Shown here in pieces: positions 53,995-63,135 of a stretch of DNA of 64,000 bases (position 1 is its first letter; the number at the start of each line of letters is the position of its first letter). Under the pieces are notes generated by a model. The model had not been told where the DNA came from, did not search any database, and was given only the letters and a program-made list of their open reading frames with translations. This stretch comes from Parabacteroides chongii. GTDB taxonomy: Bacteria > Bacteroidota > Bacteroidia > Bacteroidales > Tannerellaceae. Where the stretch lies: NCBI RefSeq assembly GCF_029581355.1, contig NZ_CP120849.1:2760501-2824500 (forward strand), given 5' to 3'. A program made the position numbers and the translations under genes.

Positions 53995-56235
53995 ATGAAA
54001 TATAAGATTTTATTAGTATCCATGGCTACTATTGTAGCCGTTCAAACGGGAGCGGAAAACCGGAAATCGTGGTTGCCGGAAGAACAAAATGCTAAAAACA
54101 AAATTCGTTTGTTGGAGTGTACGTATGATAAGGCACTCTTGAAACAGAGTGAAGAGATAACATCGGCTTCTGCCAATTGGGAGGTGAGTTGTACGGGTAA
54201 TCCGAAGGGGGAACAGACTCCTTACGGCACGCAGTATGTCTATGAATATACGTTCAAAGCGAAACGTGCCCTACAATCGGCTGGTGTAGCTGTTGCTTTC
54301 GATCGTTATAACTGGAGTAGTGACAATTACGTCATGATACCTTCGGTTGTATATAACGGTAACAGACAACGGATCGTGAATCGTCAGTATGCAACAGGCA
54401 TGGACGAGAATGATTATAGAAGACCGGATCTGGCATTGACATCGAATCCGATTCCTCAATTGTCGCCCGAGTTCGGAGCGCCGTCCCGCTTGGAGGTACT
54501 TGTAAATAATGCGGCTACTCCGGCTATCGCTTGGTTGGAACGTGCGCAGCAGAAAGGGTATGTCTTGCTGACGGATCAAGGGATAGAAAAGGATGGGGTG
54601 ATTTATGATCATGCTTTGATAGTTGAGGAAGCACCTGATCGCTCCGTCTCTTCATTAGTGGTCAGTGCACCCGGTGTACGCGAAAAACGCTTGGAGTTCA
54701 TCGGCTTTAGTGAGAGCCGTGACCGTGGTCTCTCTTTCCAAAAAGGAGAAGAGGTGAAAATACGGGTCCGCTTGTTTGCTTTCGATGCACCGGCTGTCCC
54801 AGCTGTGTTGGACCGTTTCCACCAGGTACGTAAGTTGCAGACCGGTGAGAATCATCCGCGTAACCTGAAACCGGCTAGCGAGGTGATGCGTTTGATGACC
54901 TCTAATATCGATCGTCGCTATCTGAAATGTGACGACTGGGAGTTTTATCGTCCGGAAAATGGCGATTGGATTTCTTACGGATGGATTGGTGGCATGATGA
55001 ATACTTATCCCATGTTGGCGTTGGGCGACGAGGAGCATTTGCAGAAGGTGAAGAATACGTTTGATTTTGGACTGCGGGGACAGGGAAAATCCGGTTATTA
55101 TTATAGCGTGTTAAATGCGGAGGGAAAGGCTTTATGTTCGTTAAAGGAACTCTCTCTTGTTCGTCAGAATGCCGATGTGTTATACTGGATGGTGAAACAA
55201 TTCATGTTGTTGAAGGCTCAGGGCAAAGCCGACGCAGTCAATCCGGAATGGGAGAAAAGTATGATACGATTGGCAGATGCTTTCGTGAATACTTGGAATA
55301 AATGTGGTGAACTGGGGAATTATGTAAATATCGAAACTGGTGATGTGGAAGTCTATAATACCACATGTGGTGCAATGGCGGTTGCCGGTTTGGCTTTGGC
55401 TTCACAATATTACGGTAAGCCTGAATATTTGGAGGTTGCCGAACAAATAGGAGAGTCCTATTATAAAGAGTTTTCGTTAATAGGTTTTACATCCGGTGGT
55501 TGCGGGGATATCCTTCAGAATGCTGATTCGGAAACTTCGATTGCTTGCTTGACTTCCTGTAATTTGTTGTATGAATTGACTTGCAAACCGGTTTGGTTGG
55601 AGCGGGCACGGGATATTGCCAATTTGTGTGCGACTTGGGTAATCTCTTTCGATTATGTTTTGCCGAAGGAGACTGAGTTGGCTCAGGTGGATGGCCGTCT
55701 GACCGGTGCCGTATGGGCCAGTACGCAGAATAAACACAGTGCTCCGGGATTTTGCACCTCTTCGGCAGATGCTTTATTCCGTGTATTTCGGGCAACAAAA
55801 GATTTTCGCTATGCGGAATTGGTACATGATGTATGGCATGGATATGTGGAAGGAATCACTCCGAATGGTTCTATTTTTGAACGCTTAGGATATTGTGATG
55901 TAGAACTCAGAGGTACTCGTTTACAAGGGAATGACGGTAACGGTTGGACACAGTTGAACGGTTGTATGATGGCCATGGAGTTACCGGGGCTCTACATCCG
56001 TCCGGAAAAGAACCTCTTTTATGCCTTCGACCATGTGGATGTCAAGCTCGTCAAGGCAAACGAGCGTGAGATGTTGTTTTCAATCAGCAACACGACTCCC
56101 TTCGATGCGGAGATCTCCGTCTTGAGTGAGAGCGAAGCTGAAGCTGCCCAACCTTTATCCAGTGTAGCTTTTGTGAATTGGAAGAAGATAAAGGTGAAAG
56201 CGGGCAAGACGATGGAGTATCGTGTAAAGAAATGA
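53995..56235 (+). CDS. Exported protein with beta-rich N-terminus and (alpha/alpha)-barrel-like C-terminus, copy 1 (gene A)
   Basis: 746 residues. Signal peptide MKYKILLVSMATIVAVQTGA. Residues ~20-280 are beta-rich (TPYGTQYVYEYTFKAKRALQ); ~290-690 look like a helical toroid with WISYGWIGGMMNTYPMLALGD, MIRLADAFVNTWNKCGELG and GAMAVAGLALASQYYG, as in six-hairpin glycosidases and lyases. The C-terminal tail is beta-rich. I do not recognise the family, so a glycan-active enzyme is inference from fold and neighbours. A close paralogue lies at 60835-63093. First gene of the enzyme cluster; gene B begins 30 bp after its stop. Confidence 0.75.
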   Translation: MKYKILLVSMATIVAVQTGAENRKSWLPEEQNAKNKIRLLECTYDKALLKQSEEITSASANWEVSCTGNPKGEQTPYGTQYVYEYTFKAKRALQSAGVAVAFDRYNWSSDNYVMIPSVVYNGNRQRIVNRQYATGMDENDYRRPDLALTSNPIPQLSPEFGAPSRLEVLVNNAATPAIAWLERAQQKGYVLLTDQGIEKDGVIYDHALIVEEAPDRSVSSLVVSAPGVREKRLEFIGFSESRDRGLSFQKGEEVKIRVRLFAFDAPAVPAVLDRFHQVRKLQTGENHPRNLKPASEVMRLMTSNIDRRYLKCDDWEFYRPENGDWISYGWIGGMMNTYPMLALGDEEHLQKVKNTFDFGLRGQGKSGYYYSVLNAEGKALCSLKELSLVRQNADVLYWMVKQFMLLKAQGKADAVNPEWEKSMIRLADAFVNTWNKCGELGNYVNIETGDVEVYNTTCGAMAVAGLALASQYYGKPEYLEVAEQIGESYYKEFSLIGFTSGGCGDILQNADSETSIACLTSCNLLYELTCKPVWLERARDIANLCATWVISFDYVLPKETELAQVDGRLTGAVWASTQNKHSAPGFCTSSADALFRVFRATKDFRYAELVHDVWHGYVEGITPNGSIFERLGYCDVELRGTRLQGNDGNGWTQLNGCMMAMELPGLYIRPEKNLFYAFDHVDVKLVKANEREMLFSISNTTPFDAEISVLSESEAEAAQPLSSVAFVNWKKIKVKAGKTMEYRVKK

Positions 56236-56265
56236 AAATAGCTATCAATGGATAAAACAATAAGA

Positions 56266-58524
56266 ATGAAAAAGAGTATAGTATCATTGGCAGCAATGAC
56301 GGTATTGCTGTCTGCTTGTGGAGCGGGCGGGTCCCGTTCGTTCAAAACAGACCGTTTCGGTATCGACATAGACAATCGGGGGTATATTACCGGCATGTGG
56401 GACTTAACAAAGGAGAACCGTAATTTTAGCCCGGCAGACCAACCGTCGCCTCTGTTGGCTCTTTATGACGAGGAGTTGAGGCGGTATTATTATCCGCAAA
56501 AGGCAAGTTATAGCGGAGGCGAGTATCGGTTGGAATACGAGAACGGTTCGGTGGCTACGGTCAGCTTGGAGGAGAAGAGCAACTATTTCAAACTGAAGTT
56601 GGAAAGTTTGGAACCTCGCAACGGAATAGATGATGTACAGTGGGGAAACTACTATACGAACATTGACAATATTCTGGGTGAAATAATTGGTGTGGCGCGT
56701 GATACGTCGGCTACCGTATGTTATGCCATTGGTGCATTGGCATTGGATGATAATACGATCGGAGGCGAATCCCGTTTTACCTCGGAGACTGGTCCTGGGG
56801 GGTATATCGCCCATTCGCCCGACCATGTTAACCATCCGCTTCCTTTGGAGTTGCATGAAGGGCAGCAGTTTACAATGGGAGGAGACGGGTATAATGATGT
56901 CGCTTTCTATGATCGTAAGGAAAGCTATTATAGAAACTTAGGTGGTACATCGGCTTTTGTGGATTGTAATGGACGGATTCACATCCATTATCATTCTCGC
57001 GACCGTCGCAAGGGCAAGATGATTTATTCGCCCGAAGGGAATCCGATCTTCCATAACAACGAGCCTAACCACATGATGCGGCAGGATGTTCCCGGGGTAG
57101 ATTTCATCGGCTCGTCCATCGCTTTGTGGGGTAGTCCAGACAGTACGGCGTTGATGGAGGTGATTCAGAATATCGTGTTAAGCGAAGGGTTGCCTTATCC
57201 TACCTTCCAAGGCAAGTGGGTGAAAGATCCGACTGCTTTCCTGCCCGACTTGCGTACTTACGGTGGGGTACAGGACAGTATGGCTTCGTATGCCAAGCAG
57301 ATGGGATTGAAGGTTATCCATACTTACGACCAGCCTTTCTTACATGCCGACAGGGGAAACGGTGGCTTTATTGACGGTTCGAACCATGAGAACAAACGCT
57401 ATCATTTTACGGATGGTGACATTTCAACCCGTGAGTATGCCGACCTTTTGGCCAAGGACGGGTTAATTTTGGGACGTACCTCTATCTCTAACTCTATGGC
57501 ACCCGGCACGAAGGATTGCAGCCCGGTTCCTTCGGACAGCATCTGTATCCTGCACCGCCGTTTCTTGACGGCAGACTTGAATGAAACGGATACGCTGATT
57601 TATATCGACGATCCGACACATTTGGAGGAGGTTGCTTGCTGGGAAGGACATATTAAGGAGTTGAATATGGTGAAGATTGGTAAGGAGTTGATTCATTACC
57701 TGGGTGTATCTACCGAGAAACCTTATCGGTTGTTGAATGTGACACGTGGTTATTGGAATACGGTAGCTGTTTCCCACGCCAAAGGGGATGCGGTTGATAA
57801 ACTCCAGCCGACAGTAGGTTGGGGATATCAAGGACTAATACCGAACCTGGCTCTTCAGGATGAGATTTCGATTCATTATGCCGACATCTGCAAAAATAGT
57901 GGATTGGGTATGTTTGACTATGATGGTCAGGAGTTCTTCTACCATACTGGTTTCGGCAATTATGGCGTGAAACGTTTCTTCCGGAATATGTTTGCAAAAG
58001 CCAAGGAATATGGTTTGCCGGATATCCGTTTTACGGGGGCAGGCTTGTCGGAAGGTTCTTGGCATTACCAGAGTATTTGGAATGTGGGGGGCGGTCTGAA
58101 CATCTACGATGTGAAGAAGCGTGTTTGGGGTAGTACCACCAGCCAGGGTAAGGACTTGCGTGATATGACGTATGCCAACTATTTTCCGTCGTCGTTTGGT
58201 GCCAACTTTCCGATTACGGCAACTTCCACTGTAGAAGATTACGAGCATATTGAGGCAACGGCGGTTGGGTATGGAGCGACTTACAACATGACATTGGGCC
58301 AGAAAGATGTCGAAAGTTGTCCGCAAAAGTATGCCATTTTTAATGTCATCCGTACTTGGGAGGAAGCTCGCCGTGCCGACGCTTTCCCTACTTACATTAA
58401 GAAGCTGTTGCAAAACCCGGCACTAAGCTGGCGTTTGGAGGAAAAAGCTGACAAGAGTGGCTGGACACTTTATCAAATGGAAAACGGAAAGAAAGGTTGT
58501 GCGTTTGATTTATGTGCTCAATAA
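56266..58524 (+). CDS. Lipoprotein of unassigned glycosidase-like family, copy 1 (gene B)
   Basis: 752 residues. Lipobox LSAC gives C18, followed by GAGGS without acidic residues, so surface export is not assured. Residues ~20-300 resemble the beta-sandwich that precedes barrels in GH31/GH36-like enzymes (IDIDNRGYITGMWDL); the rest has barrel-like segments such as LKVIHTYDQPF, LGMFDYDGQEFFYHTGFGNYG and IRFTGAGLSEGSWHYQ, where acidic residues could be catalytic. Family not recognised. Start 56266 is chosen over 56248 because the paralogue at 63136 begins at the equivalent MKK. Gene C follows 10 bp later. Confidence 0.72.
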   Translation: MKKSIVSLAAMTVLLSACGAGGSRSFKTDRFGIDIDNRGYITGMWDLTKENRNFSPADQPSPLLALYDEELRRYYYPQKASYSGGEYRLEYENGSVATVSLEEKSNYFKLKLESLEPRNGIDDVQWGNYYTNIDNILGEIIGVARDTSATVCYAIGALALDDNTIGGESRFTSETGPGGYIAHSPDHVNHPLPLELHEGQQFTMGGDGYNDVAFYDRKESYYRNLGGTSAFVDCNGRIHIHYHSRDRRKGKMIYSPEGNPIFHNNEPNHMMRQDVPGVDFIGSSIALWGSPDSTALMEVIQNIVLSEGLPYPTFQGKWVKDPTAFLPDLRTYGGVQDSMASYAKQMGLKVIHTYDQPFLHADRGNGGFIDGSNHENKRYHFTDGDISTREYADLLAKDGLILGRTSISNSMAPGTKDCSPVPSDSICILHRRFLTADLNETDTLIYIDDPTHLEEVACWEGHIKELNMVKIGKELIHYLGVSTEKPYRLLNVTRGYWNTVAVSHAKGDAVDKLQPTVGWGYQGLIPNLALQDEISIHYADICKNSGLGMFDYDGQEFFYHTGFGNYGVKRFFRNMFAKAKEYGLPDIRFTGAGLSEGSWHYQSIWNVGGGLNIYDVKKRVWGSTTSQGKDLRDMTYANYFPSSFGANFPITATSTVEDYEHIEATAVGYGATYNMTLGQKDVESCPQKYAIFNVIRTWEEARRADAFPTYIKKLLQNPALSWRLEEKADKSGWTLYQMENGKKGCAFDLCAQ

Positions 58525-58534
58525 TATAATAGGT

Positions 58535-60820
58535 ATGAGAAAAATAGTTTATTTGATTTCAATATTCTGCATGTGCGGATACCTGTTGTCCGCACGAGAA
58601 TACCATGTATCCATAAAAGGAAAAGATACGAACTCAGGCAGTCTGTCTGCCCCGTTGCGGACTATTCAGGCTGCAGCCGATAAGGCTGTTCCGGGTGATG
58701 TGATTACTGTACATGAAGGAGTTTATCGGGAACGGGTGGCTCCGCCCTGGGGCGGTGAGTCGGAAGAGAAACGAATCATTTATCAGGCCGCACCGGGCGA
58801 ACGGGTGATTATTTCCGGCTCGGAACGGGTAAAAGGCTGGAAAAAGGTTCAGCATAATACTTGGAAACTAACATTGCCCAATACCTTCTTTGGCGAGAGT
58901 AATCCTTTTGATGAGCAAATCTATGGCAGTTGGTACCGTGGCAAAGGCCGTCCAAACCATACCGGGATGGTGGTTTATGAGGGGAAACGGATGCGCGAGA
59001 CATTCTCTTTAGATGATGTGTTGAAACCGCTTGGTAGTGAGCAGCCGCATTGGTATGCTGAAGCCGATGGTAACGGTGGCCCGGTATTGATGAATTTCGA
59101 ATGGGTACAACCTGTGGGTGGCAAAAGGCAGACTTCTATGCATGCTTCCGTGAAAGGTGGTGATGCGGCTATCTGTATCGCCATTGTCAACCGGTGGCCT
59201 TTTGGTTATCTAAAAGACGGGTCGGAGATGTATTTCGACCAGGTGGATTTCGGTACAGGCTCGGATACACTGATCTTTCAGGCGGCTACATTAGCCAAGG
59301 GGGGAACGGTCGAAATGCGTTTGGATACGCCTGATGGGGAATTGTTGGGAACCTCGCAGGTGACGAATACGGGCGACTGGGAGAAGTTTGCCGAATTTCG
59401 TTTACCGATGAAACGCTCATTGGAAGGAAAGCATAATTTATGTCTCGTTGTCCGTGCTCCGGAAATGCCCGATGATGGGAAGACAACGCTTTGGGCACAG
59501 TTCCCTGATGGCGTGAATCCCAATAAGGCAGGCGTGGAGATTACAGTTCGTCCGCAAGTCTTTTATCCGGACAAGACTGGGATAGACTATATCACCGTCC
59601 GCGGATTTATCCTGGAGAATGCCGCCACCAACTGGGCTCCTCCCTCAGCCGAACAACCTGGTCTGATCGGACCGCGCTGGGCAAAAGGGTGGGTGATTGA
59701 AGATAATACAATCCGTAACTCCCGTTGTACCGGTATTTCGTTGGGCAGACCGACATTCGGCCATTCGCATCATTATCTCTTCTTGCCTCCCCGTATCTAT
59801 CCGGATGCGAATGGAGGACAGACCGAGCAGCAGCTATTGGACTATTTCAAGAATGCTTCCTGGGATAAAGAGGATGCCGGATTCCATGTCATTCGCAACA
59901 ATCATATCTACGATTGCGGACAGGCGGGTATTGTTGGATGTAGCGGCGGTGCATTCAGCTTGATTGAGGGCAATGAGATTCACGATATTTGTGTGGACGA
60001 GACTTTCGAAGGCGACGAGATGGCGGGTATCAAGCTACACTTTGCCATGGATGCCATCATCAGGGATAACCATATCTATAACACTATCCGTGGTTTGTGG
60101 CTCGACTGGGGTTCGCAAGGTATGCAGGTGACGGGTAATTTGTTTCACGGCAACAACGTGCAGGAGGATATTTTCATAGAGGTTTGCCACGGGCCTGTGC
60201 TTTTGGCAAACAATATCTTGTTGTCCGGCTATTCGTTGAATCTGTCGCAAGGGATAGCTGGTGTGCACAATCTGGTGACGGGCAAGGTGTTTGCCGGACT
60301 GGATCGTTGTGCCGGCGGTCGTTATTCCTTCTTTTACGAACCGCACGGTACGGTTTCGATTGGCAATGTGCGTAATATGGGAGGCGACTTGCAATGGTTT
60401 AACAACCATTTTGCCCGAAAGGCTTCTTTGGTCAATTGGGACGAGTGTTTGCTCCCTATCCGTTACACGGGGAATCTCTTTACAGCCGGGGCACACCCGA
60501 ATAAGCGGGACAAATCGTTTATGGATGCCTCCGGCTTCAACTCCGACATAAAGCTGAAACAGTGTGCTGACGGTTGGTATCTGTCGATGAATGTGCCTGA
60601 AGAATGGCTTGCTACTCCTTCATGCCCAATGGTGACGACCGACTTGCTGGAGAAAGCGATTATACCTCAACAGGCTTTCACGAACATCGATGATAGCCCT
60701 TTACTTATTGACAAGGACTATTTGGGAAATAAAAGAAATGCAGCGCATCCTTACCCGGGTGCGATCGAAATGAAGAAAAGCGGCCAGCAAACTTGGAAAG
60801 TCTGGCCTAAAAACTATTGA
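58535..60820 (+). CDS. GH120-type beta-xylosidase-like right-handed beta-helix enzyme with inserted CBM6-like domain (gene C)
   Basis: 761 residues. Signal peptide, then the GH120 opening EYHVSIKGKDTNSGSLSAPLRTIQAA and ITVHEGVYRERV. The helix core matches the XylC pattern: GIDYITVRGFILENAATNWAPP, PGLIGPRWAKGWVIEDN, MAGIKLHFAMDAIIRDNHIY. The two acidic residues expected in the active site are present in GLWLDWGSQG (Asp) and IFIEVCHGP (Glu). An insert at about 195-305 (MRLDTPDGELLGTSQVTNTG) resembles CBM6 and lies inside the helix fold. GH120 members cleave beta-xylosides; the natural substrate here is not proven. Start 58535 follows the end of gene B. Confidence 0.82.
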   Translation: MRKIVYLISIFCMCGYLLSAREYHVSIKGKDTNSGSLSAPLRTIQAAADKAVPGDVITVHEGVYRERVAPPWGGESEEKRIIYQAAPGERVIISGSERVKGWKKVQHNTWKLTLPNTFFGESNPFDEQIYGSWYRGKGRPNHTGMVVYEGKRMRETFSLDDVLKPLGSEQPHWYAEADGNGGPVLMNFEWVQPVGGKRQTSMHASVKGGDAAICIAIVNRWPFGYLKDGSEMYFDQVDFGTGSDTLIFQAATLAKGGTVEMRLDTPDGELLGTSQVTNTGDWEKFAEFRLPMKRSLEGKHNLCLVVRAPEMPDDGKTTLWAQFPDGVNPNKAGVEITVRPQVFYPDKTGIDYITVRGFILENAATNWAPPSAEQPGLIGPRWAKGWVIEDNTIRNSRCTGISLGRPTFGHSHHYLFLPPRIYPDANGGQTEQQLLDYFKNASWDKEDAGFHVIRNNHIYDCGQAGIVGCSGGAFSLIEGNEIHDICVDETFEGDEMAGIKLHFAMDAIIRDNHIYNTIRGLWLDWGSQGMQVTGNLFHGNNVQEDIFIEVCHGPVLLANNILLSGYSLNLSQGIAGVHNLVTGKVFAGLDRCAGGRYSFFYEPHGTVSIGNVRNMGGDLQWFNNHFARKASLVNWDECLLPIRYTGNLFTAGAHPNKRDKSFMDASGFNSDIKLKQCADGWYLSMNVPEEWLATPSCPMVTTDLLEKAIIPQQAFTNIDDSPLLIDKDYLGNKRNAAHPYPGAIEMKKSGQQTWKVWPKNY

Positions 60821-60834
60821 ATAAAAAAACAGTG

Positions 60835-63093
60835 ATGAAAAACATTGTATTAGTTGCCATTAGCGCAATGATAACCCTTCATGCAGGAGCGGAAAACCGG
60901 ACATCGTGGTTACCGGACAAGTCAAATACTCGAAACGCAATCCGCCTGTTGGAGTGTACGTATGATAAGGCATTGTTGCAACAATGCGAGGAAATCACCT
61001 CCGTTTCTCCGAATTGGGAAGTGAGTGTGGCAGGAGATTCCGAAGGACATATCACACCTTACGGCACACAATATGTCTATGAATACACATTCAAGGCGAA
61101 ACGCGCCTTGCAATCAGCCGGTGTGGCTGTTGCCTTCGACCGTTACAACTGGAGTAGCGACAATTACGTCATGATTCCGGCTTGTGTGTACAACGGCAAC
61201 CGGCAGCGCATCGTAAACCGCCCGTATGCTACCGGCCTCGACAAGACGGACTACCGGAAGGCCGACCTGGCTTTGACTTCTAACCCGATCCCTCAGCTGT
61301 CTCCGGAGTTCGGTGCACCTTCCAAATTGGAAGTATTGGTCAATAATGCCGCCTCTCCGGCCATTGTCTGGCTGGAACGTGCGCAGCAGAAAGGATATGT
61401 CCTGCTGACCGACCAAGGCATAGAGCAACAGGGACAAATCTATGATCACGCCTTGATTATTGAAGAAAGTCCGGATCGTTCTACTGCTTCGTTGGTAGTC
61501 AGTGCCCCGGGCGTACGTGAAAAGAAGCCGGAGTTTATCGGCTTCAGCCAGAGTCCGGATCGGGGACTTTCGTTCCGGAAAGGGGAAGAGGTAAAAGTGC
61601 GTATTCGCCTGTTTGCCTTCGATGCCCCCTCCGTGCCGATGGCGTTGGAGCGTTTCCAGCAGGTGCGCAAATTGCAGACGGGCAAAAATCATCCGCGTAA
61701 TCTGAAGCCCGCCAGTGAGATCATGCGTCTGATGACGTTCAATATCGACCGCCGTTATCTGGTGTGCGACAATTGGGAATATTATTGTCCGGAGAATGCC
61801 GACTGGATCTCTTTTGGATGGATCGGTGGTTTGATGAATACCTATCCGATGTTGGCGTTGGGCGATTCGGAACATTTGCGAAGAGTGAAAAACACATTCG
61901 ATTTTGCCTTGCCCCGTGCTCAGGGGAAAAGCGGTTATTTCTACGGTACACTGGGGTCGGACGGAAAAGTATTCGGACGTGATGGTTGTAAGGATACGCC
62001 GGAAATCAACTTGACACGCAAAACAGCCGATGTGTTGTATTGGATGGTGAAGCAGTTCATGTTACTGAAGGCGCAAAACCGTCCGAAGGCCATCAACCCC
62101 GAATGGGAAGCAAGCATTATGCGCCTGGCAGACGCTTTTGTGAACACCTGGAACAAATACGGTGAGTTGGGTAACTATGTGAATGTAGAAACCGGCGACA
62201 TTGAAGTCTACAATTCGACCAGTGGTGCCATGGCCGTGGCCGGTCTGGCATTGGCTTCGCAATATTACGACAAACCGGAGTATCTGACTGTTGCTGAACA
62301 GATCGGGGATGCCTATTATAAAAACTTCTCGTTGGTTGGCTTTACCTCCGGCGGTTGTGCCGACATCCTTCAAAATGCTGATTCGGAAACGGCGGTAGCC
62401 TTTCTGACCTCTTGTAACCTGCTTTATGAGTTGACTCGCAAACCGCTTTGGTTGGCAAGGGCACGCGATGCCGCTCATTTATGCGCCACTTGGACGGTCT
62501 CTTTCGATTATGTTTTACCGGAAGATACGGAGTTGGGACAACTGAAAACTCCCATGACCGGTGCCGTATGGGCAAGCACGCAAAACAAGCACGGAGCTCC
62601 CGGTTTCTGTACTTCTTCAGCGGATGCCTTGTTCCGTATCTTCAGGGAAACGGGCGAGTTCACCTATGCCGAACTGTTACACGATATTTGGCATGCTTAT
62701 GTAGAGGGAATCCGTTCGAATGGCTTTATCAGCGAACGCTTGACCTATTGTGATGCCGAGTTGCGCGGCACCCGTGGTCTGGGTGGTGAAGGTGGCAATG
62801 GCTGGAACGAGTTGAACGGCTGTCTGATGGCATTGGAGTTGCCCGGTATCTATATTCGTCCGGAAAAGAATCTCTTTTATGCTTTCGACCATATGGATGT
62901 CAAGCTTGTCAAGGGTAACGATCGTGAGATGTTACTGTCGATCACTAATACAACTCCTTTTGATGCAGAAATATCTGTCTTGAGCGAGAGCGAAGCTGAT
63001 GCAGCAAAACCTTTACCGAGCGTTGCTTTTGTAAATTGGAAGAAGATAAAGGTGAAGGCGGGTAAGACGATAGAGTATCGCGTAAAAAAGTGA
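60835..63093 (+). CDS. Exported protein with (alpha/alpha)-barrel-like C-terminus, copy 2 (gene A')
   Basis: 752 residues, a close paralogue of 53995-56235 along its whole length; the last ~35 residues (SVAFVNWKKIKVKAGKT) are almost the same. The main difference is a longer loop after QGKSGY (GTLGSDGKVFGRDGCKDTPE in place of a shorter segment). Synonymous positions are more GC-rich than in copy 1, so the duplication is not recent or was imported. Signal peptide MKNIVLVAISAMITLHAGA; ATG 60835 is used because the longer frame starts at TTG inside the previous stop. Function unassigned. Confidence 0.75.
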   Translation: MKNIVLVAISAMITLHAGAENRTSWLPDKSNTRNAIRLLECTYDKALLQQCEEITSVSPNWEVSVAGDSEGHITPYGTQYVYEYTFKAKRALQSAGVAVAFDRYNWSSDNYVMIPACVYNGNRQRIVNRPYATGLDKTDYRKADLALTSNPIPQLSPEFGAPSKLEVLVNNAASPAIVWLERAQQKGYVLLTDQGIEQQGQIYDHALIIEESPDRSTASLVVSAPGVREKKPEFIGFSQSPDRGLSFRKGEEVKVRIRLFAFDAPSVPMALERFQQVRKLQTGKNHPRNLKPASEIMRLMTFNIDRRYLVCDNWEYYCPENADWISFGWIGGLMNTYPMLALGDSEHLRRVKNTFDFALPRAQGKSGYFYGTLGSDGKVFGRDGCKDTPEINLTRKTADVLYWMVKQFMLLKAQNRPKAINPEWEASIMRLADAFVNTWNKYGELGNYVNVETGDIEVYNSTSGAMAVAGLALASQYYDKPEYLTVAEQIGDAYYKNFSLVGFTSGGCADILQNADSETAVAFLTSCNLLYELTRKPLWLARARDAAHLCATWTVSFDYVLPEDTELGQLKTPMTGAVWASTQNKHGAPGFCTSSADALFRIFRETGEFTYAELLHDIWHAYVEGIRSNGFISERLTYCDAELRGTRGLGGEGGNGWNELNGCLMALELPGIYIRPEKNLFYAFDHMDVKLVKGNDREMLLSITNTTPFDAEISVLSESEADAAKPLPSVAFVNWKKIKVKAGKTIEYRVKK

Positions 63094-63135
63094 GGATAGT
63101 TCTCTGTGGGTAATTTATGAATTAAAACAATAATA

